Shown here: piece by piece, positions 31,372 to 41,689 of the stretch | How positions within the stretch are numbered: position 1 is the first letter of the stretch | Layout of the letters: every line of letters starts with the position of its first letter | Source of the DNA: Agapetus fuscipes | Taxonomy: Eukaryota; Arthropoda; Insecta; Trichoptera; Glossosomatidae | DNA: 64,000 nucleotides | Assembly (NCBI GenBank): GCA_951799405.1 | Contig: OX637363.1 | Span: 3,100,001 to 3,164,000 of the forward strand | Direction of reading: 5' to 3' | Program-made: the position numbers and the translations under genes | Notes under the pieces: generated by a model | Seen by the model: the letters and a program-made list of their open reading frames with translations, nothing else | What the model was told of the DNA's origin: nothing | The model's database searches: none

Positions 31372-31614
31372 TAATCTAATCTAAGTTGCAAAGATAATAT
31401 ATTACATTGGAAATTCACATTACATGCATTTTCACAAGCAGACACGTACAAGTTCGCGCTTGCACATGCCGCATGTGAACCTACAACATAAAAATCAAAT
31501 CTCAAATGAACATACACCCTACAACTCTTGCCGACCTTCCCTGAAACAGGGTGACTTTGGCAAAGTGAACATTTCATGAGTGGTCAGCCGCATACCAACC
31601 TATAAGTCAAGGAT
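31372..31614 (-). repeat. RTE LINE 3' tail copy
   Basis: Antisense, close to the tail of the open LINE. It has a 1-bp loss in CAGGGTGACTTTGGC and a deletion near the GTTCACTTTG end (AACATTTCATGAGTGG). Confidence 0.85.
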
Positions 31615-31687
31615 CAACTTATTATTTGGGGAATACCTTTGGATACTTAAGTTAAGGTGCTTCCTTAACTGAGCGAATATTTAAGAT

Positions 31688-31833
31688 GTCAAATGAGATT
31701 TGGTTTTTATGTTGTAGGTTCACATGCGGCATGTGCAAGAGCGAACTTGTACGTGTCTGCTTGTGAGAATGCATGTTATCTCCAATGTAATATATCTTTG
31801 CAACTTAGATTAGATTAGATTAGATTAGATTAT
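31688..31833 (+). repeat. RTE LINE tail, 5'-truncated, directly upstream of the open LINE
   Basis: Sense copy from TCAAATGAGATTTGGTTTTT to a four-times repeated TTAGA array (31816-31833). It is followed at once by the open RTE ORF region, so two LINE units lie in tandem. Confidence 0.8.
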
Positions 31834-33875
31834 TTGCCGGATTAGCTAAGATTAGGGATGACAGCACAGATAAACACAATTAACGTAAGAGATGGAAAGA
31901 ATATTTTGAAGGGATTTTTGGTCGGGGCGAAAGAAATTTGTTTAGAAAAATGACAGAAGAGAATGAATTTAGGATTTTGAAAGAAGAAATAAAAGTATCT
32001 ATTGAATGTTTGAATAATGGAAAGTCTGCTGGGTTTGATGGAATAAATGATGAAATGTTGAAAGCAGGAGGTGAATGCGTGATAGATTGGATGTACGAAT
32101 TATGTAAGCTTTGTGTGAATGCAGGAGTAGTACCGATGGATTGGAGGAAGGCAGTCATTGTTCCCATTTACAAAGGTAAAGGGGACAAAAAAGACTGTCA
32201 GAACTTCAGACCAATCAGTCTACTCAGTATACCAGGAAAAGTCTTCTGTAAGGTGATTATAAAAAATGTGATTCTGACTACTAGTGAAAGGATTTCCGAT
32301 ATACAGTCCGGCTTTATGGCCGGTAGAGGCTGTGTTGATCAGATTTTTACTCTACGACAACTTGTTGAAAAACAATTGTCGGTGAGGCGGAAGCTGTTCA
32401 CGGCCTTTGTAGATCTGGAAAAGGCTTTTGACTCAGTAGACAGAGGTATGTTATGGGATGTTTTGAAAGCATACGGAGTGAATGGGGCTCTCCTAGGTGC
32501 GGTGCATGCCAACTATGAAAATAGTAAGGCATGTGTTCGTATTGATGGTGAGTATAGCGAGTGGTTTGAAGTTTATAAGGGTGTGAGGCAAGGATGTGTG
32601 ATGAGTCCATGGCTATTTAACATAGTCATGGACAAGTGTGTCAGAGATGCTAGACTTAATGATTGTGGATTGATGATAGGAGAGAGCAAAGTGAGTGTTC
32701 TACTGTATGCAGATGATGCAGTTCTTGTATCTGATTCAGCAGTGGAATTGCAAACAATGCTCTCTAGATTGAATGAAGCTTTGTTAGGTAACCATCTGAA
32801 GTTGAATGCAAGTAAGACGGAAGTATTGATTTTTGAAAGAGATGATGAAAGTATGAATTATGAATTTAAAATTAATGGAATGAATGTTGATGTCGTAAAT
32901 GAGTTTGTATACTTGGGAAGTAAGTTTGAAAAAGATGGAAGAATGACCGGTGAATTTGAAAGAAGAGTAATGAAGGGCAGGTGTGTACTGGGTGCCACAG
33001 CTTGTATCGGCAAAAATCAAAACATATCTAAAAATGCTCGATTGGCGGTACGCAGTGGCATACTTTTACCCACCTTGATGTATGGAAGCGAGGCCTGGAC
33101 GGTGAATGAAAGTGAAATTAGTAAAGTCCATACTGTTGAAATGGACTTTCTAAGAAGTATGATTGGGAAAAAACGGAGTGACAGGGTGAGGAATGATTTT
33201 GTAAGAGAAGAATGTGGTGCAAGAGAAAGTGTGAAAGTGAAGATTAAAAGAAGTTTGTTAAGATGGTTTGGGCATATGGAGAGAATGAATGAGGAAAGAC
33301 TGACGAAGAAAGTATATGTTGGTAGAATAGATGGATGTCGTGGTAGAGGAAGACCGAGAAAGGTATGGATGGACCAAATATCCGAAATTGCGAATGAATG
33401 GAATATCCAGAGTCATAATAAAAGAAGAGCCTGTATGAAGAAAATTATGACTCTGGAGGAAATGAAAGAAGTATGTAAGGACAGAAAGAAATGGCGGTTG
33501 ATCTGTAATGTTGGCGGCTAGGGTTTATTAAATTGGAATTTGTTTTATTTGTAAATGGATATTTTGTATTTGGATATTATTATTTAGTGATGTATAAAAT
33601 GTAATTTGTCGTGTGTGTGTGTTCCTTGACTTATAGGTTGGTATGCGGCTGACCACCCATGCTGTAAAAATGGTTCACTTTGCCAATGTCACCCCTGTCT
33701 CAGGGAAGGACGGCAAGAGTTGCAGGGTGTATGTCCATTTGAGATTTGGTTTTTATGTTGTAGGTTCACATGAGGCATGTGCAAGCGCGAACTTGTACGT
33801 GTCTGGTTGTGAGAATGCATGTAATGTGAATCTCCAATGTAACATATCTTTGCAACTTAGATTAGATTAGATTAG
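31834..33875 (+). mobile_element. RTE-clade LINE, 5'-truncated, source of the dispersed tails
   Basis: This element holds an open RT-to-C-terminus reading frame, an AT-rich 3' UTR and the ~250-bp tail (33620-33875) ending TTAGATTAGATTAGA. All tail-only copies in the window align to its last 250 bp. Longer ones (4117, 26436, 35877) also align to its 3' UTR and ORF end. This shows that the dispersed repeat is the LINE's 3' terminus. The apurinic endonuclease that RTE elements carry at the N-terminus is missing. Confidence 0.88.
31884..33521 (+). CDS. RTE LINE ORF: reverse transcriptase and C-terminal region (partial)
   Basis: This frame is open for 545 codons after a TAA at 31881. The first ATG is at 31950, but coding similarity (RWKEYFEGIFG) extends upstream, so the true N-terminus is lost. 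In order: the RT finger region (NGKSAGFDGI, NFRPISLLS), palm motif A with VDLEKAFDSVDR, GVRQGCVMSPWLFNIVMD, the catalytic YADDAVLV (near 32704), and the thumb with LYGSEAWT-like MYGSEAWTVNESE. The C-terminal GHMERMNEERLTKKVY and GRGRPRKVWMDQIS end at NVGG. The protein would nick-prime and copy LINE RNA, but without the endonuclease it is unlikely to act alone. The absence of any stop over 1.6 kb indicates a recent copy. Confidence 0.9.
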   Translation, partial: RKRWKEYFEGIFGRGERNLFRKMTEENEFRILKEEIKVSIECLNNGKSAGFDGINDEMLKAGGECVIDWMYELCKLCVNAGVVPMDWRKAVIVPIYKGKGDKKDCQNFRPISLLSIPGKVFCKVIIKNVILTTSERISDIQSGFMAGRGCVDQIFTLRQLVEKQLSVRRKLFTAFVDLEKAFDSVDRGMLWDVLKAYGVNGALLGAVHANYENSKACVRIDGEYSEWFEVYKGVRQGCVMSPWLFNIVMDKCVRDARLNDCGLMIGESKVSVLLYADDAVLVSDSAVELQTMLSRLNEALLGNHLKLNASKTEVLIFERDDESMNYEFKINGMNVDVVNEFVYLGSKFEKDGRMTGEFERRVMKGRCVLGATACIGKNQNISKNARLAVRSGILLPTLMYGSEAWTVNESEISKVHTVEMDFLRSMIGKKRSDRVRNDFVREECGARESVKVKIKRSLLRWFGHMERMNEERLTKKVYVGRIDGCRGRGRPRKVWMDQISEIANEWNIQSHNKRRACMKKIMTLEEMKEVCKDRKKWRLICNVGG

Positions 33876-33896
33876 AACGTCAATCCGCATTACTTA

Positions 33897-34215
33897 TTAG
33901 ACCGGTCCGTAGCTCAGTGGTAACACTGCGGACTCTGAATGGGAAAGTTGTGGGCTCGAATCCCGGCGGAGCACAAAAAATATACCATTTGTATTTTCAA
34001 ATTTGCTCTTCGCTGGGTTGAAAAATTCATAAACCTTTACCAATGACCGGTCACCAAAGGTCCATCCAGCCTTACAGCAACTGGGTCTTGCTTGAGTATT
34101 GGCGCTTTGTAGCGACGACCAAGCTCGTACACTTCTGCGGCACTGCAACAAGTGACATAGACTCCTAAAGTCTCTTGAATCTAGGGAGTCTCCCGCACGG
34201 GATTTCTTAAAAAAA
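33897..34215 (+). repeat. SINE-A copy, complete
   Basis: Sense, with the TAGCTCAGTGGTAACACTGC head variant, B box GGGCTCGAATCCC, and the full body to GATTTCTTAAAAAAAAAAGA. A good reference copy for the single-unit family. Confidence 0.85.
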
Positions 34216-34385
34216 AAAGAGCGTGCGAGCTTTGAGAAACACTTGAGTGTTCTGTTTGTGAAAGCGGAAGACGCGCTAAAGCTTTCATATCTGAGGCGTT
34301 TTTGCATAGGACGTTAACCCTGCGACACTATTCACTGACACTTGCATCCACAAACGTTGCTATGGCATCTCATAGCACTGCGTGT

Positions 34386-34904
34386 GTATAACGCAACTAA
34401 GCTACACATATAGTGGTACTTCTTGCCTGCGTTATCTTCGAAGGGGTCGCATGTGGCGAATCGGGTCCGATTTTTTTTTTTTTACGGTAAAGGGGGCCGG
34501 CCTCACACCATCCACTTTCAGTTGAAGTGAGGGTCTACCAGCTTCCGGCGGGTCTGGTTCTCATTTCGTGTGAAGGATAAGTACACCTTGCCAGTATTTA
34601 TTTATGGTTTGAAATAGACACCGAAACGCGAAATCATTTCTGACACCCTCGGTGGGGATCGAACCCTTGCGCTCAGTATAGAATGCAAGCATTCTATCAA
34701 CTGATCTATCGACCGGAATTTTTTTACGAGCTTGGTCGTCACTACAAAACGCCAATTCACAACCAAGATCCAGTTGGTGTAAGGCTGGATGGACCTTTGG
34801 TGACCGGTCCTTGGTAAAGATTTTATGAATTATTCAACCCAGCAAATTTGAAAATATGATTGGTATTTTTCTGCGCTCCGGCGGGATTCGAGCCCACAAC
34901 CAAA
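34386..34904 (-). repeat. Dimeric SINE (A+B), antisense
   Basis: Reading the minus strand: A unit, the junction CGAGCTTGGTCGTC in complement with the T-run between units, then a full B unit to ATAGTGTGTAGCTTAGTTGC-like sequence. This is the clearest antisense dimer. Confidence 0.85.
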
Positions 34905-35009
34905 TGTTCAAATATGTTTCGACCTCATTGTGTATTGGATGATTTTCATCAGTCACTTTTGCGCGCAAAATATTTCTACAAATGAAAAATAAAATTTATG
35001 AACGTAATT

Positions 35010-35268
35010 CATTCCTTGACTTATAGGTTGGTATGCGGCTGACCACCCATACTGTAAAAAATGGTTCACTTTGCCAATGTCACCCCTGTTTTAGGGAAGG
35101 ACGGCAAGAGTGGCAGGGTGTATGTCTATTTGAGATTTGGTTTTTATGCTGTAGGTTCACATGAGGCATGTGCAAGCGCGAACTTGCACGTGTCTGGTTG
35201 TGAGAATGCATGTATTGTGAATCTCCAATGTAACATATCTTTACAACTTAGATTAGATTAGATTAGAT
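35010..35268 (+). repeat. RTE LINE 3' tail copy
   Basis: Sense, very similar to 33620-33875 and also ending in three TTAGA units. Young copy. Confidence 0.88.
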
Positions 35269-35876
35269 AATCATATAAAATAGTTTTTTAAGTGAAATAT
35301 TATTCCACATTTTATAAAAAAAATACATTTTGTTGGCACGTTTAGAAAATTTCCAGTTTTGCATTTATATGGATTTTTTTAAATTAGATTACACACCTGT
35401 TGACAGTTGGAAGGTTACCGATAGACTGAATTTGGATTTTTGTATGATGAGTGGGTTAGCGCATTCCTAATTCTCACAGGATTGCTTTATTAGTCCATCT
35501 ACTCGTAGTTCTTATACATCAATGGGTGTGAAGAGAAACCATGCACTTGGGCCTCTTAATCCTAAAGCTAAAATAGCAATCACTTTTTTTAGATTATTAG
35601 AAATCAGACAGTAAATAAAAAAAAGTTAATGTGTATTTTTGTATTTATAGGCATTTCGTAAAATCACGTATACGTGTTTTGGACAATTTCCAACTTACTA
35701 AAAGATGTTTGTTTATCATATCTAAGTAGACACTATTATTATTTGGCCGCGAACAATATTTCGTTTCTTCTTGTTTTGCTCATCTTTCTTCTACTTCTCA
35801 CTTTTTTTCTTCTTATTTGTGATTCGACTTCGACATATTGCAAGCCATGCATTTATTTATAACGGTATTAGTCTAT
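35269..35876. other. AT-rich intron sequence, nothing assigned
   Basis: No exon-like or repeat feature recognised. Confidence 0.5.
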
Positions 35877-36277
35877 AATCTAATCTAATCTAAGTTGCAT
35901 ATGTAACATTAGGGATTCACATAATATGCATTTTCACAAGCAAACACGCATACCTAAGTGCGTACTTGTACATGCCACATTTGAACCTACAACATAAAAT
36001 CTCAAATGAACATAAGCCCTGCAACTCTTGCCGACCTTCCCTGAAACAGGGGTGGCATTGGCAAAGTGAACCATTTTCTACAGCATGGGTGGTTAGCCGC
36101 ATACCAACCTATAAGTTAAGGAACATACACAGTAATGCAGTTTTTACAATCATTAAATAATTAGTATAAACACCAAAACAAATACAAAATTCTAATTTAA
36201 AAAAAAACTTATTAAAAGAACTCTAGTCCTAGCCACTAACATGTCAGATCAACCGCCATTTCTTTCTGTCCTTAGGC
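35877..36277 (-). pseudogene. RTE LINE 3' end with ORF remnant
   Basis: Antisense tail (35877-36123), 3' UTR and the complement of the last ORF codons (CGCCATTTCTTTCTGTCCTT), truncated at 36277. Confidence 0.85.
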
Positions 36278-37029
36278 TCGAAGCCTTAGGCAAATGTAAG
36301 GGGTACGGTCCCATCCAGAAGAAAGCATGAAACATGGCATGCACGTAGCTTTTATAAATACATTTTTTTTCTATCGATAACTAATGAAAATATGGAATAA
36401 TCGTGTCGCCAAAATATTATAGAACTATCCCTTTCTTCTTTTGATCTGTCTTTTTTTCTTCTTTTCATCAAATTTCATGTTTTTCTCATCTGTGTCTTGT
36501 CCATGTGTGCCCTCTATGGAATGGGAACGATTATTTAATTTTTTATTTATTTTAATTTATTTAAACCGGAATGAATTACAGATATATATATTTCATTGAA
36601 TAAGTAACATTCATCTGTTATGTTTCCTTATTAACGAGAAAAAATGCAGAGTATATAAAAATAAATATAATTCCTCAAAAATACTCAAGAATATACATTA
36701 AAAATGTCTTTGCTTCTGAATGTTGTTTTTTTTTTATATTTTAAGATATTTAAGGTAGCTTCAAATGCTTTTTAGATTTTAGTCTTAATGTATGAAATAA
36801 GAATACATGAAAGCATAATTTGGGTAATTAAAAAACATAATAATGAATAATATGAAAAATTAAAAATGAATGTATGATGAACATTAATGATGCATGAGTC
36901 TTGAAAATCATGATGAATGTAATAAACTTTAGGAATATGTTTAATTTATAATTTTTTTTGAAGGAATTAAAAAAAAACACTGTTTATTTTCACTAAAATT
37001 TATTTAGAAAGATTAAAATCTTTAAAACA
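36278..37029. other. AT-rich intron sequence, nothing assigned
   Basis: Many AATGAA / ATGAAAAT runs. No exon, no clear repeat. Confidence 0.45.
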
Positions 37030-37072
37030 AATTACAAACGCGTTTTCGACCTAGTAGGTCATCATCAGGTAT
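37030..37072 (-). repeat. Penelope-like terminal hairpin, hammerhead-like
   Basis: Minus strand: ACCTGATGATGACCTA, C, TAGGTCGAAAACGCG. CTGATGA, then T, a six-base stem (GACCTA/TAGGTC) and GAAA. It has the same order as 30712-30738, but the stem bases differ in a compensating way. Confidence 0.5.
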
Positions 37073-37289
37073 GATTAGGAATATGGATTCACAAAGAATG
37101 TGTTATGAAAATGCTGAAGAATGTTGATATATGTCGTCGTAATAAAAGTCAAAATGGTTAAAAATATCATCATGAAAATGAAAGGTTTTGTAAATGAATT
37201 AGTGAAGACTGAAGAGGAATATAATTCTGCAACCTATTTTGCCAGAAACAGGTTTTAACATTATCAATTGATAATTCATTATGTAATAT

Positions 37290-37500
37290 TTTAATGATGA
37301 TGATGATGGATGATTTGTTTCCTGTGGCGCCATTTAATGGTCCAGGACCATCTCAAGGGCGCCATGGCTTCTGGAAAACAGCAATGTCCTCAGTCCCTTT
37401 CTGAAGGTGGTGGTGGGTTGGTTCATTTGAACATTGACGAGCAAATTGTTCCAAGCAACCGGCCCGGCTACCGCAAAGCTCCTGTCTGCAAAATTTGACG
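37290..37500 (-). pseudogene. L2-type LINE 3' end fragment
   Basis: On the minus strand: AGPVAWNNLLVNVQMNQPTT, FRKGLRTLLFSRSHGALEMV, then a CATCATCATCAT tail. It is the AWN-L...FRK-L region that ends L2-like ORF2. A shorter piece of the same family interrupts the SINE at 20037-20173. Confidence 0.75.
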
Positions 37501-37529
37501 TGGTTGCTCTTATTGAATTATTAATTGAT

Positions 37530-37640
37530 AATTACCTAATGACATCTGTTGAACCAGGGTCAAAGTTATTGTCGATAGAACACAGCACAGGGGTTCGAAT
37601 TTAAACTTGTTCGAGTGCGGACACCTTATCCTCTCGACCA
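37530..37640. repeat. ACATCTGTTGAACCAGGGTCAA repeat fragment
   Basis: Shares CATCTGTTGAACCAGGGTCA with 62345 and a diverged form at 44045. It is followed by a B-box-like GGGTTCGAATTT and CTCGACCATGCTAGCGACA. It may be part of a tRNA-derived SINE read from its 3' side. Confidence 0.45.
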
Positions 37641-37916
37641 TGCTAGCGACATATGAAGAAATGTGGGAATTTAAATTCAAATAGAAATAACATAGAACAG
37701 TAAAATCGAGAATAATTTAAAATGCAGTAATGCATAATCCATTAATGAATAGGTTCAGAATTTCAAAATTATCTTGAATGTAGAATTTGTTTCTAATAAA
37801 AGATGAATTGAATATGAGATTTCTCTCATATTTAATTCATTAACTTTTTCTGTAATTTTCATCATAGTAAAAATTAGCAAACAATCAGTAGTGGAGTGTC
37901 GATGGATGTAGATTTA

Positions 37917-38163
37917 CGGGGCTATTCTTAGACATTTTAGTCGTCAGTTGAGCCCACACTTTGACAAACTAATGGTGCCTGCGCTGAAATTTTCATCAGC
38001 ACGGTCATTCTTACCTACAGAATTTTTGTAGTATTTGCATGAAGACTGTAATCAGCTGTTCACTTGCGGCCATCTTGGATTGACAGGTCTTCATACAAAT
38101 GCATCATTAGTTTGTCAAAGCATGGGCTCAACGGGCGACTAAAATGTCTAAGAATAGCCCCTA
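37917..38163. mobile_element. Fold-back MITE (TTCTTAGACATTTTAGTCG family), intact
   Basis: The ends GGGGCTATTCTTAGACATTT and AAATGTCTAAGAATAGCCCC are perfect complements. Inner inverted segments (GAGCCCACACTTTGACAAAC / GTTTGTCAAAGCATGGGCTC) extend the fold-back. Confidence 0.8.
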
Positions 38164-38427
38164 ATGAGATTTATCAGGATAAATGACAAATAAATTATAG
38201 TAGATACTTAATTATTGATGTCAAAATGAACATGAATGGGATTTCTAGTAATATTTAACTTTAAAATTATGACAATTAAGAACACATTCATTAAAATGAA
38301 AAATGCCAAAATGAAGAAAGAAAGGAAAATCATAATGTGAATTGATGAAATAGATCTATACAGTGCGCAGCCATATTGCATGCAATGTATGTGTTGAGGG
38401 CATATATTTGAATCAGTATTTATTTAG

Positions 38428-38517
38428 GGGGTGCAGATGGCAAAGACGCTGCTGTGGTAGCGGGGGCGGGGGCGGGGGCAGGGGGAGCAGGCCCCTCACA
38501 GCACGATGACCTACTCG
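38428..38517 (+). CDS. Pkcdelta: Pkcdelta exon: Gly/Ala linker
   Basis: Acceptor TTTATTTAG, donor CTCG/GTAAGA, 90 nt, phase 1 in and out, so it can be skipped without changing frame. It encodes ADGKDAAVVAGAGAGAGGAG, then PSQHDDLL, part of the variable hinge between the C1B and kinase domains. With the flanking exons it reads through without stops. The coding strand contains four consecutive G5 runs (38462-38485), a strong G-quadruplex motif. The hinge of novel PKCs is poorly conserved, so support is from phase and splice sites. Confidence 0.75.
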
Positions 38518-38949
38518 GTAAGACATCACAGCTACTGACACACACAGGAATGTACTCCATTACACAGTGACCAAAGCATTTCCTCCGGCATGATTTATAC
38601 CCTTCCCCACTTTATTCTATTCTCATATAGTTTTGACAGAGCATATTCATCATCAATTGGATGACAAACTGGAATGGTTCCTGGCCACCAGCGCTGCTTG
38701 CCTTTCTCCCATACTCCTACCGCATAACTTCCACTTCTATCATAGAGGATAAGGAGGTCTGCTTTCACAAATAATGCAGTACATTCCGGACAGGACCTTA
38801 TGCATAATATGAGTTTTATAAGTCTTGTATCCTGCCGCCATTCCTGTAGGGGTGGCCGGTACCTCAACACAAGTGCCTCCACTTAACTCTGTCCTTGCAT
38901 ACTTCTTTAGTAAGTATATATTTATACTCATCACTCATTAGTAATTCAA
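38518..38949. other. Intron segment with an unexplained antisense frame
   Basis: On the minus strand 38595-38882 is open for 95 codons with protein-like composition (RYRPPLQEWRQDTRLIKL, KADLLILYDRSGSYAVGVWE). A larger overlapping reading goes to 38934. No splice sites or homologues are recognised; it may be a transposon ORF fragment or a nested antisense exon. Confidence 0.3.
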
Positions 38950-39175
38950 TGTCATATTTACAATAATAATAACTACACAGTTAAAATTTATTAATCGGAT
39001 ATTAGATGAACGGTTATAAGAGAACTTACATTATTCTCGACGTTTCGTTAGCGACATAGCTAACGTCTTCAGGAGATACCCCTCTGCACGACAACTGAAC
39101 AGTTCATCCTCAGTCATTGTGCAGAGAAGGTGTCTACTGAAGACATTAGCTACGTTGCTAACGACTGAAGGTCCT
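38950..39175. repeat. Penelope-like terminal repeat, inverted pair
   Basis: TACATTATTCTCGACGTTTC through AGCTAACGTCTTCAGGAGAT is followed by a partial inverted copy (GTGTCTACTGAAGACATTAG to TTGCTAACGACTGAAG). The left flank TAACTACACAGTTAAAATTT also occurs at 10325 and, inverted, at 10800. Confidence 0.55.
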
Positions 39176-39420
39176 GGACTAATAGATTGATATAAGACTT
39201 ATTCCCCATGCCGTAAAAACTTGGTTCACTTTTGCCATTGATACCCAAATTTCAGGGGAAGGCGGCAGGAGTTGCAAAGTTCATGTTCATGTGAGGTTTG
39301 GCTTATTTTATATGTTCACATGCAGCAAGCGCGAACTCACCTGCCTGCTTGTGGGCATCTATTAAGTAGGAGCCTTAAATGTCAATATATATTTGCAGCT
39401 TAGATTATAGATTATAGATA
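39169..39420 (+). repeat. Diverged RTE tail copy
   Basis: Sense, of the TTTTGCC subgroup: CCCCATGCCGTAAAAACTTG to TTGCAGCTTAGATTATAGAT. Confidence 0.7.
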
Positions 39421-39604
39421 GAAGTACTGGTGTGGCCTAAGGGAAGTATAAGTAAGTGAATCAGGGGTGAATTTCAAAAGACTCAAAAAACTTTCTACCA
39501 ATTGTACACTTGATAAGTAATATTATTTGTTTCTGCAAGCTTTCATAGGCTCGGAATGTAAGTATTATATATACATAACTTTTCTATTCATTATTTTCAT
39601 GTTA

Positions 39605-39780
39605 GAGCTCGTTCCCACTTGTCGGGTGTCGGATCCGTATATTAATCAGAGGTTCCAGTGCCAGAACATTATGTATGAAGCTATTCACACTTATCGGAAA
39701 CCGATTTTGTCCGAAATGTTCTGCCACTGGAACCTCCGATTGATATACGGATCCGACACCCGACAAGTAGGAACTAGCTC
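39605..39780. mobile_element. Fold-back MITE with ~70-bp arms
   Basis: GAGCTCGTTCCCACTTGTCG onward is inverted at CGACAAGTAGGAACTAGCTC. The arms continue through GGTGTCGGATCCGTATAT to CAGTGCCAGAACATT with few mismatches. Only one copy in the window. Confidence 0.75.
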
Positions 39781-40439
39781 TGAGTATTTAAGTAGTTATT
39801 GTTGTTTTATACTTTCACTAACTTATTTACTTCATGTTAACTTTCCAACTGTAGTACGAGTACATGTATCTAATACTTCCTAAAGTAAACATTATTGTGC
39901 ATGAGTTTGTAACTTACATTGAGTATTTTTGTACAAAAGCTTCTCTCGTCATCACTAAACATGTATTTTTACTAAGCCTACAAATTTTTTATTACAATTT
40001 TCTCTCAGTAGGGTGACATTGCAGGTGTAGGTAACTAGTAACCAAATGCAAAATACTGGCTGGGTGACATCACAATTTTCCACCCAGATTGTATACGACA
40101 TCTTCGTGATCAATAAAGTGATATGGACAAAAAAGTTGTGATGGGGTGCTAAACAAAAGACTAGCTAACATTTGGTAATTGATTTCGAAAGATCTTAGTG
40201 ATATTTAGCTGCTGCATTTTCCTGCTGAGAAAATACTTTAAGCTTCAAATGAAAATTTGGAACATCTGTTCAATTACTAAAATACGACTTTAGACGTGTA
40301 CTAAAACACCGTCTTTGAGTTTGTTATATGTCGCTGTAAATACAATACCTACCTACATCCATTTCATGACCTTGAAATGTCATGCAGTATGTAAAAGATA
40401 ACCTCACTTTTTATAATGAATGTTTATTTATTTTTCCAG
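39781..40439. other. Intron sequence before the first kinase exon
   Basis: Unique AT-rich DNA ending in the acceptor TTTATTTTTCCAG. No repeat is recognised. Confidence 0.5.
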
Positions 40440-40576
40440 AGGCTTCGACTGCGTACAGCGCCTTCCAGAGATCTGGAAGAGTCACACCTCCTGCCACTAC
40501 CATTCCCAGATTTAGGAAATATGCCGTAGAAGACTTCTACTTCCTTAAGGTGTTAGGAAAAGGGAGCTTCGGCAAG
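40440..40576 (+). CDS. Pkcdelta: Pkcdelta exon: hinge end and glycine-rich loop
   Basis: Enters in phase 1 and leaves in phase 0 at GGCAAG/GTAAGC. It encodes ASTAYSAFQRSGRVTPPATT, then IPRFRKYAVEDFYFLKVLGK and GSFGK. Y-x-x-E-D-F-x-F-L-K-V-L-G-K-G-S-F-G-K is the start of the AGC kinase domain with the ATP-binding glycine loop. Confidence 0.95.
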
Positions 40577-40724
40577 GTAAGCCAAATCATCTTTATCTAT
40601 ATCCCTTAAAAGCAAAAGAGTTTTAACAAAAACAGCCTTTACGCAAGTCGACACCTATTATTTGCATCTTTTAAATTAGAATTTTCTATTTGTTTTGATG
40701 TTTTGTAACTGTTGTACATATTAT

Positions 40725-40987
40725 GTTCCTTGACTTATAGGTTGATATGTGGCTGACCACCTATGCTGTAGAAAATGGTTCTCTTTGCCAATGTCACTCC
40801 TGTTTCAGGAAAGGTCAGCAAGAGTTGCAGGGTGTATGTTCATTTGAGATTTGTGTTTTTATGTTGTAGGTTCACATGCGGCATGTACAAGTGCGAACTT
40901 TTACGTGTCTGCTTGTGAAAATGCATATAATGTGAATCCCCAATGTTACGCATATCTTTGCAACTTAGATTAGATTAGATTAGATTA
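40725..40987 (+). repeat. RTE LINE 3' tail copy
   Basis: Sense, in the 823-nt intron between the first two kinase exons. It ends in four TTAGATTA-type units and is well preserved. Confidence 0.85.
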
Positions 40988-41378
40988 ACACCAATGTTTG
41001 GTAAAAGTGCTTTTGCAGTGGTAGCTCCAAGGGCATGGAACTGACTAGCACCCTTAAAATATAAGTAACTTACAGAACAGACGATATGAGCGCCTGGTCT
41101 TATATAGAACAAATATCTAATGGACGTGCACAAATTTCATCAACAAATAATATTTGTGTCATCGCACGTTCAGGTTGCTAGGGAAAAGGCAAACTAAAAC
41201 TTGGTTATCAATTGGTCCTAGGCCCTAGTCACAAAGATCTGTCTGGAGTCCATTATGTCCCTACAACAAAACAACCACAAAATTTATTCTATTTGACAGT
41301 TTGACATTAAAAATTTTAATCGAAAACTTATAAGCTTGAATAAACATTTACTATTATTATTATTATAGTAAAAGCTAA

Positions 41379-41585
<207 letters not shown>

Positions 41586-41689
41586 TAATATCTATCATTC
41601 GATTGGCTCACACAGAACCATTTATTTTCTACAAAAACCTGAGCAATCGACTGTCTTACACTCAGGCCTGCTACACGGAGTCAGGATGA

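Noticed and set aside
33643..33870. Recurring ~70-codon frame in LINE tails (also at 920, 4123, 31359, 35061) as a conserved small protein
   Set aside because: It lies wholly in the LINE 3' terminal repeat, uses the TTAGATT array as its end, and is broken in most copies. The intact ones are simply the youngest.
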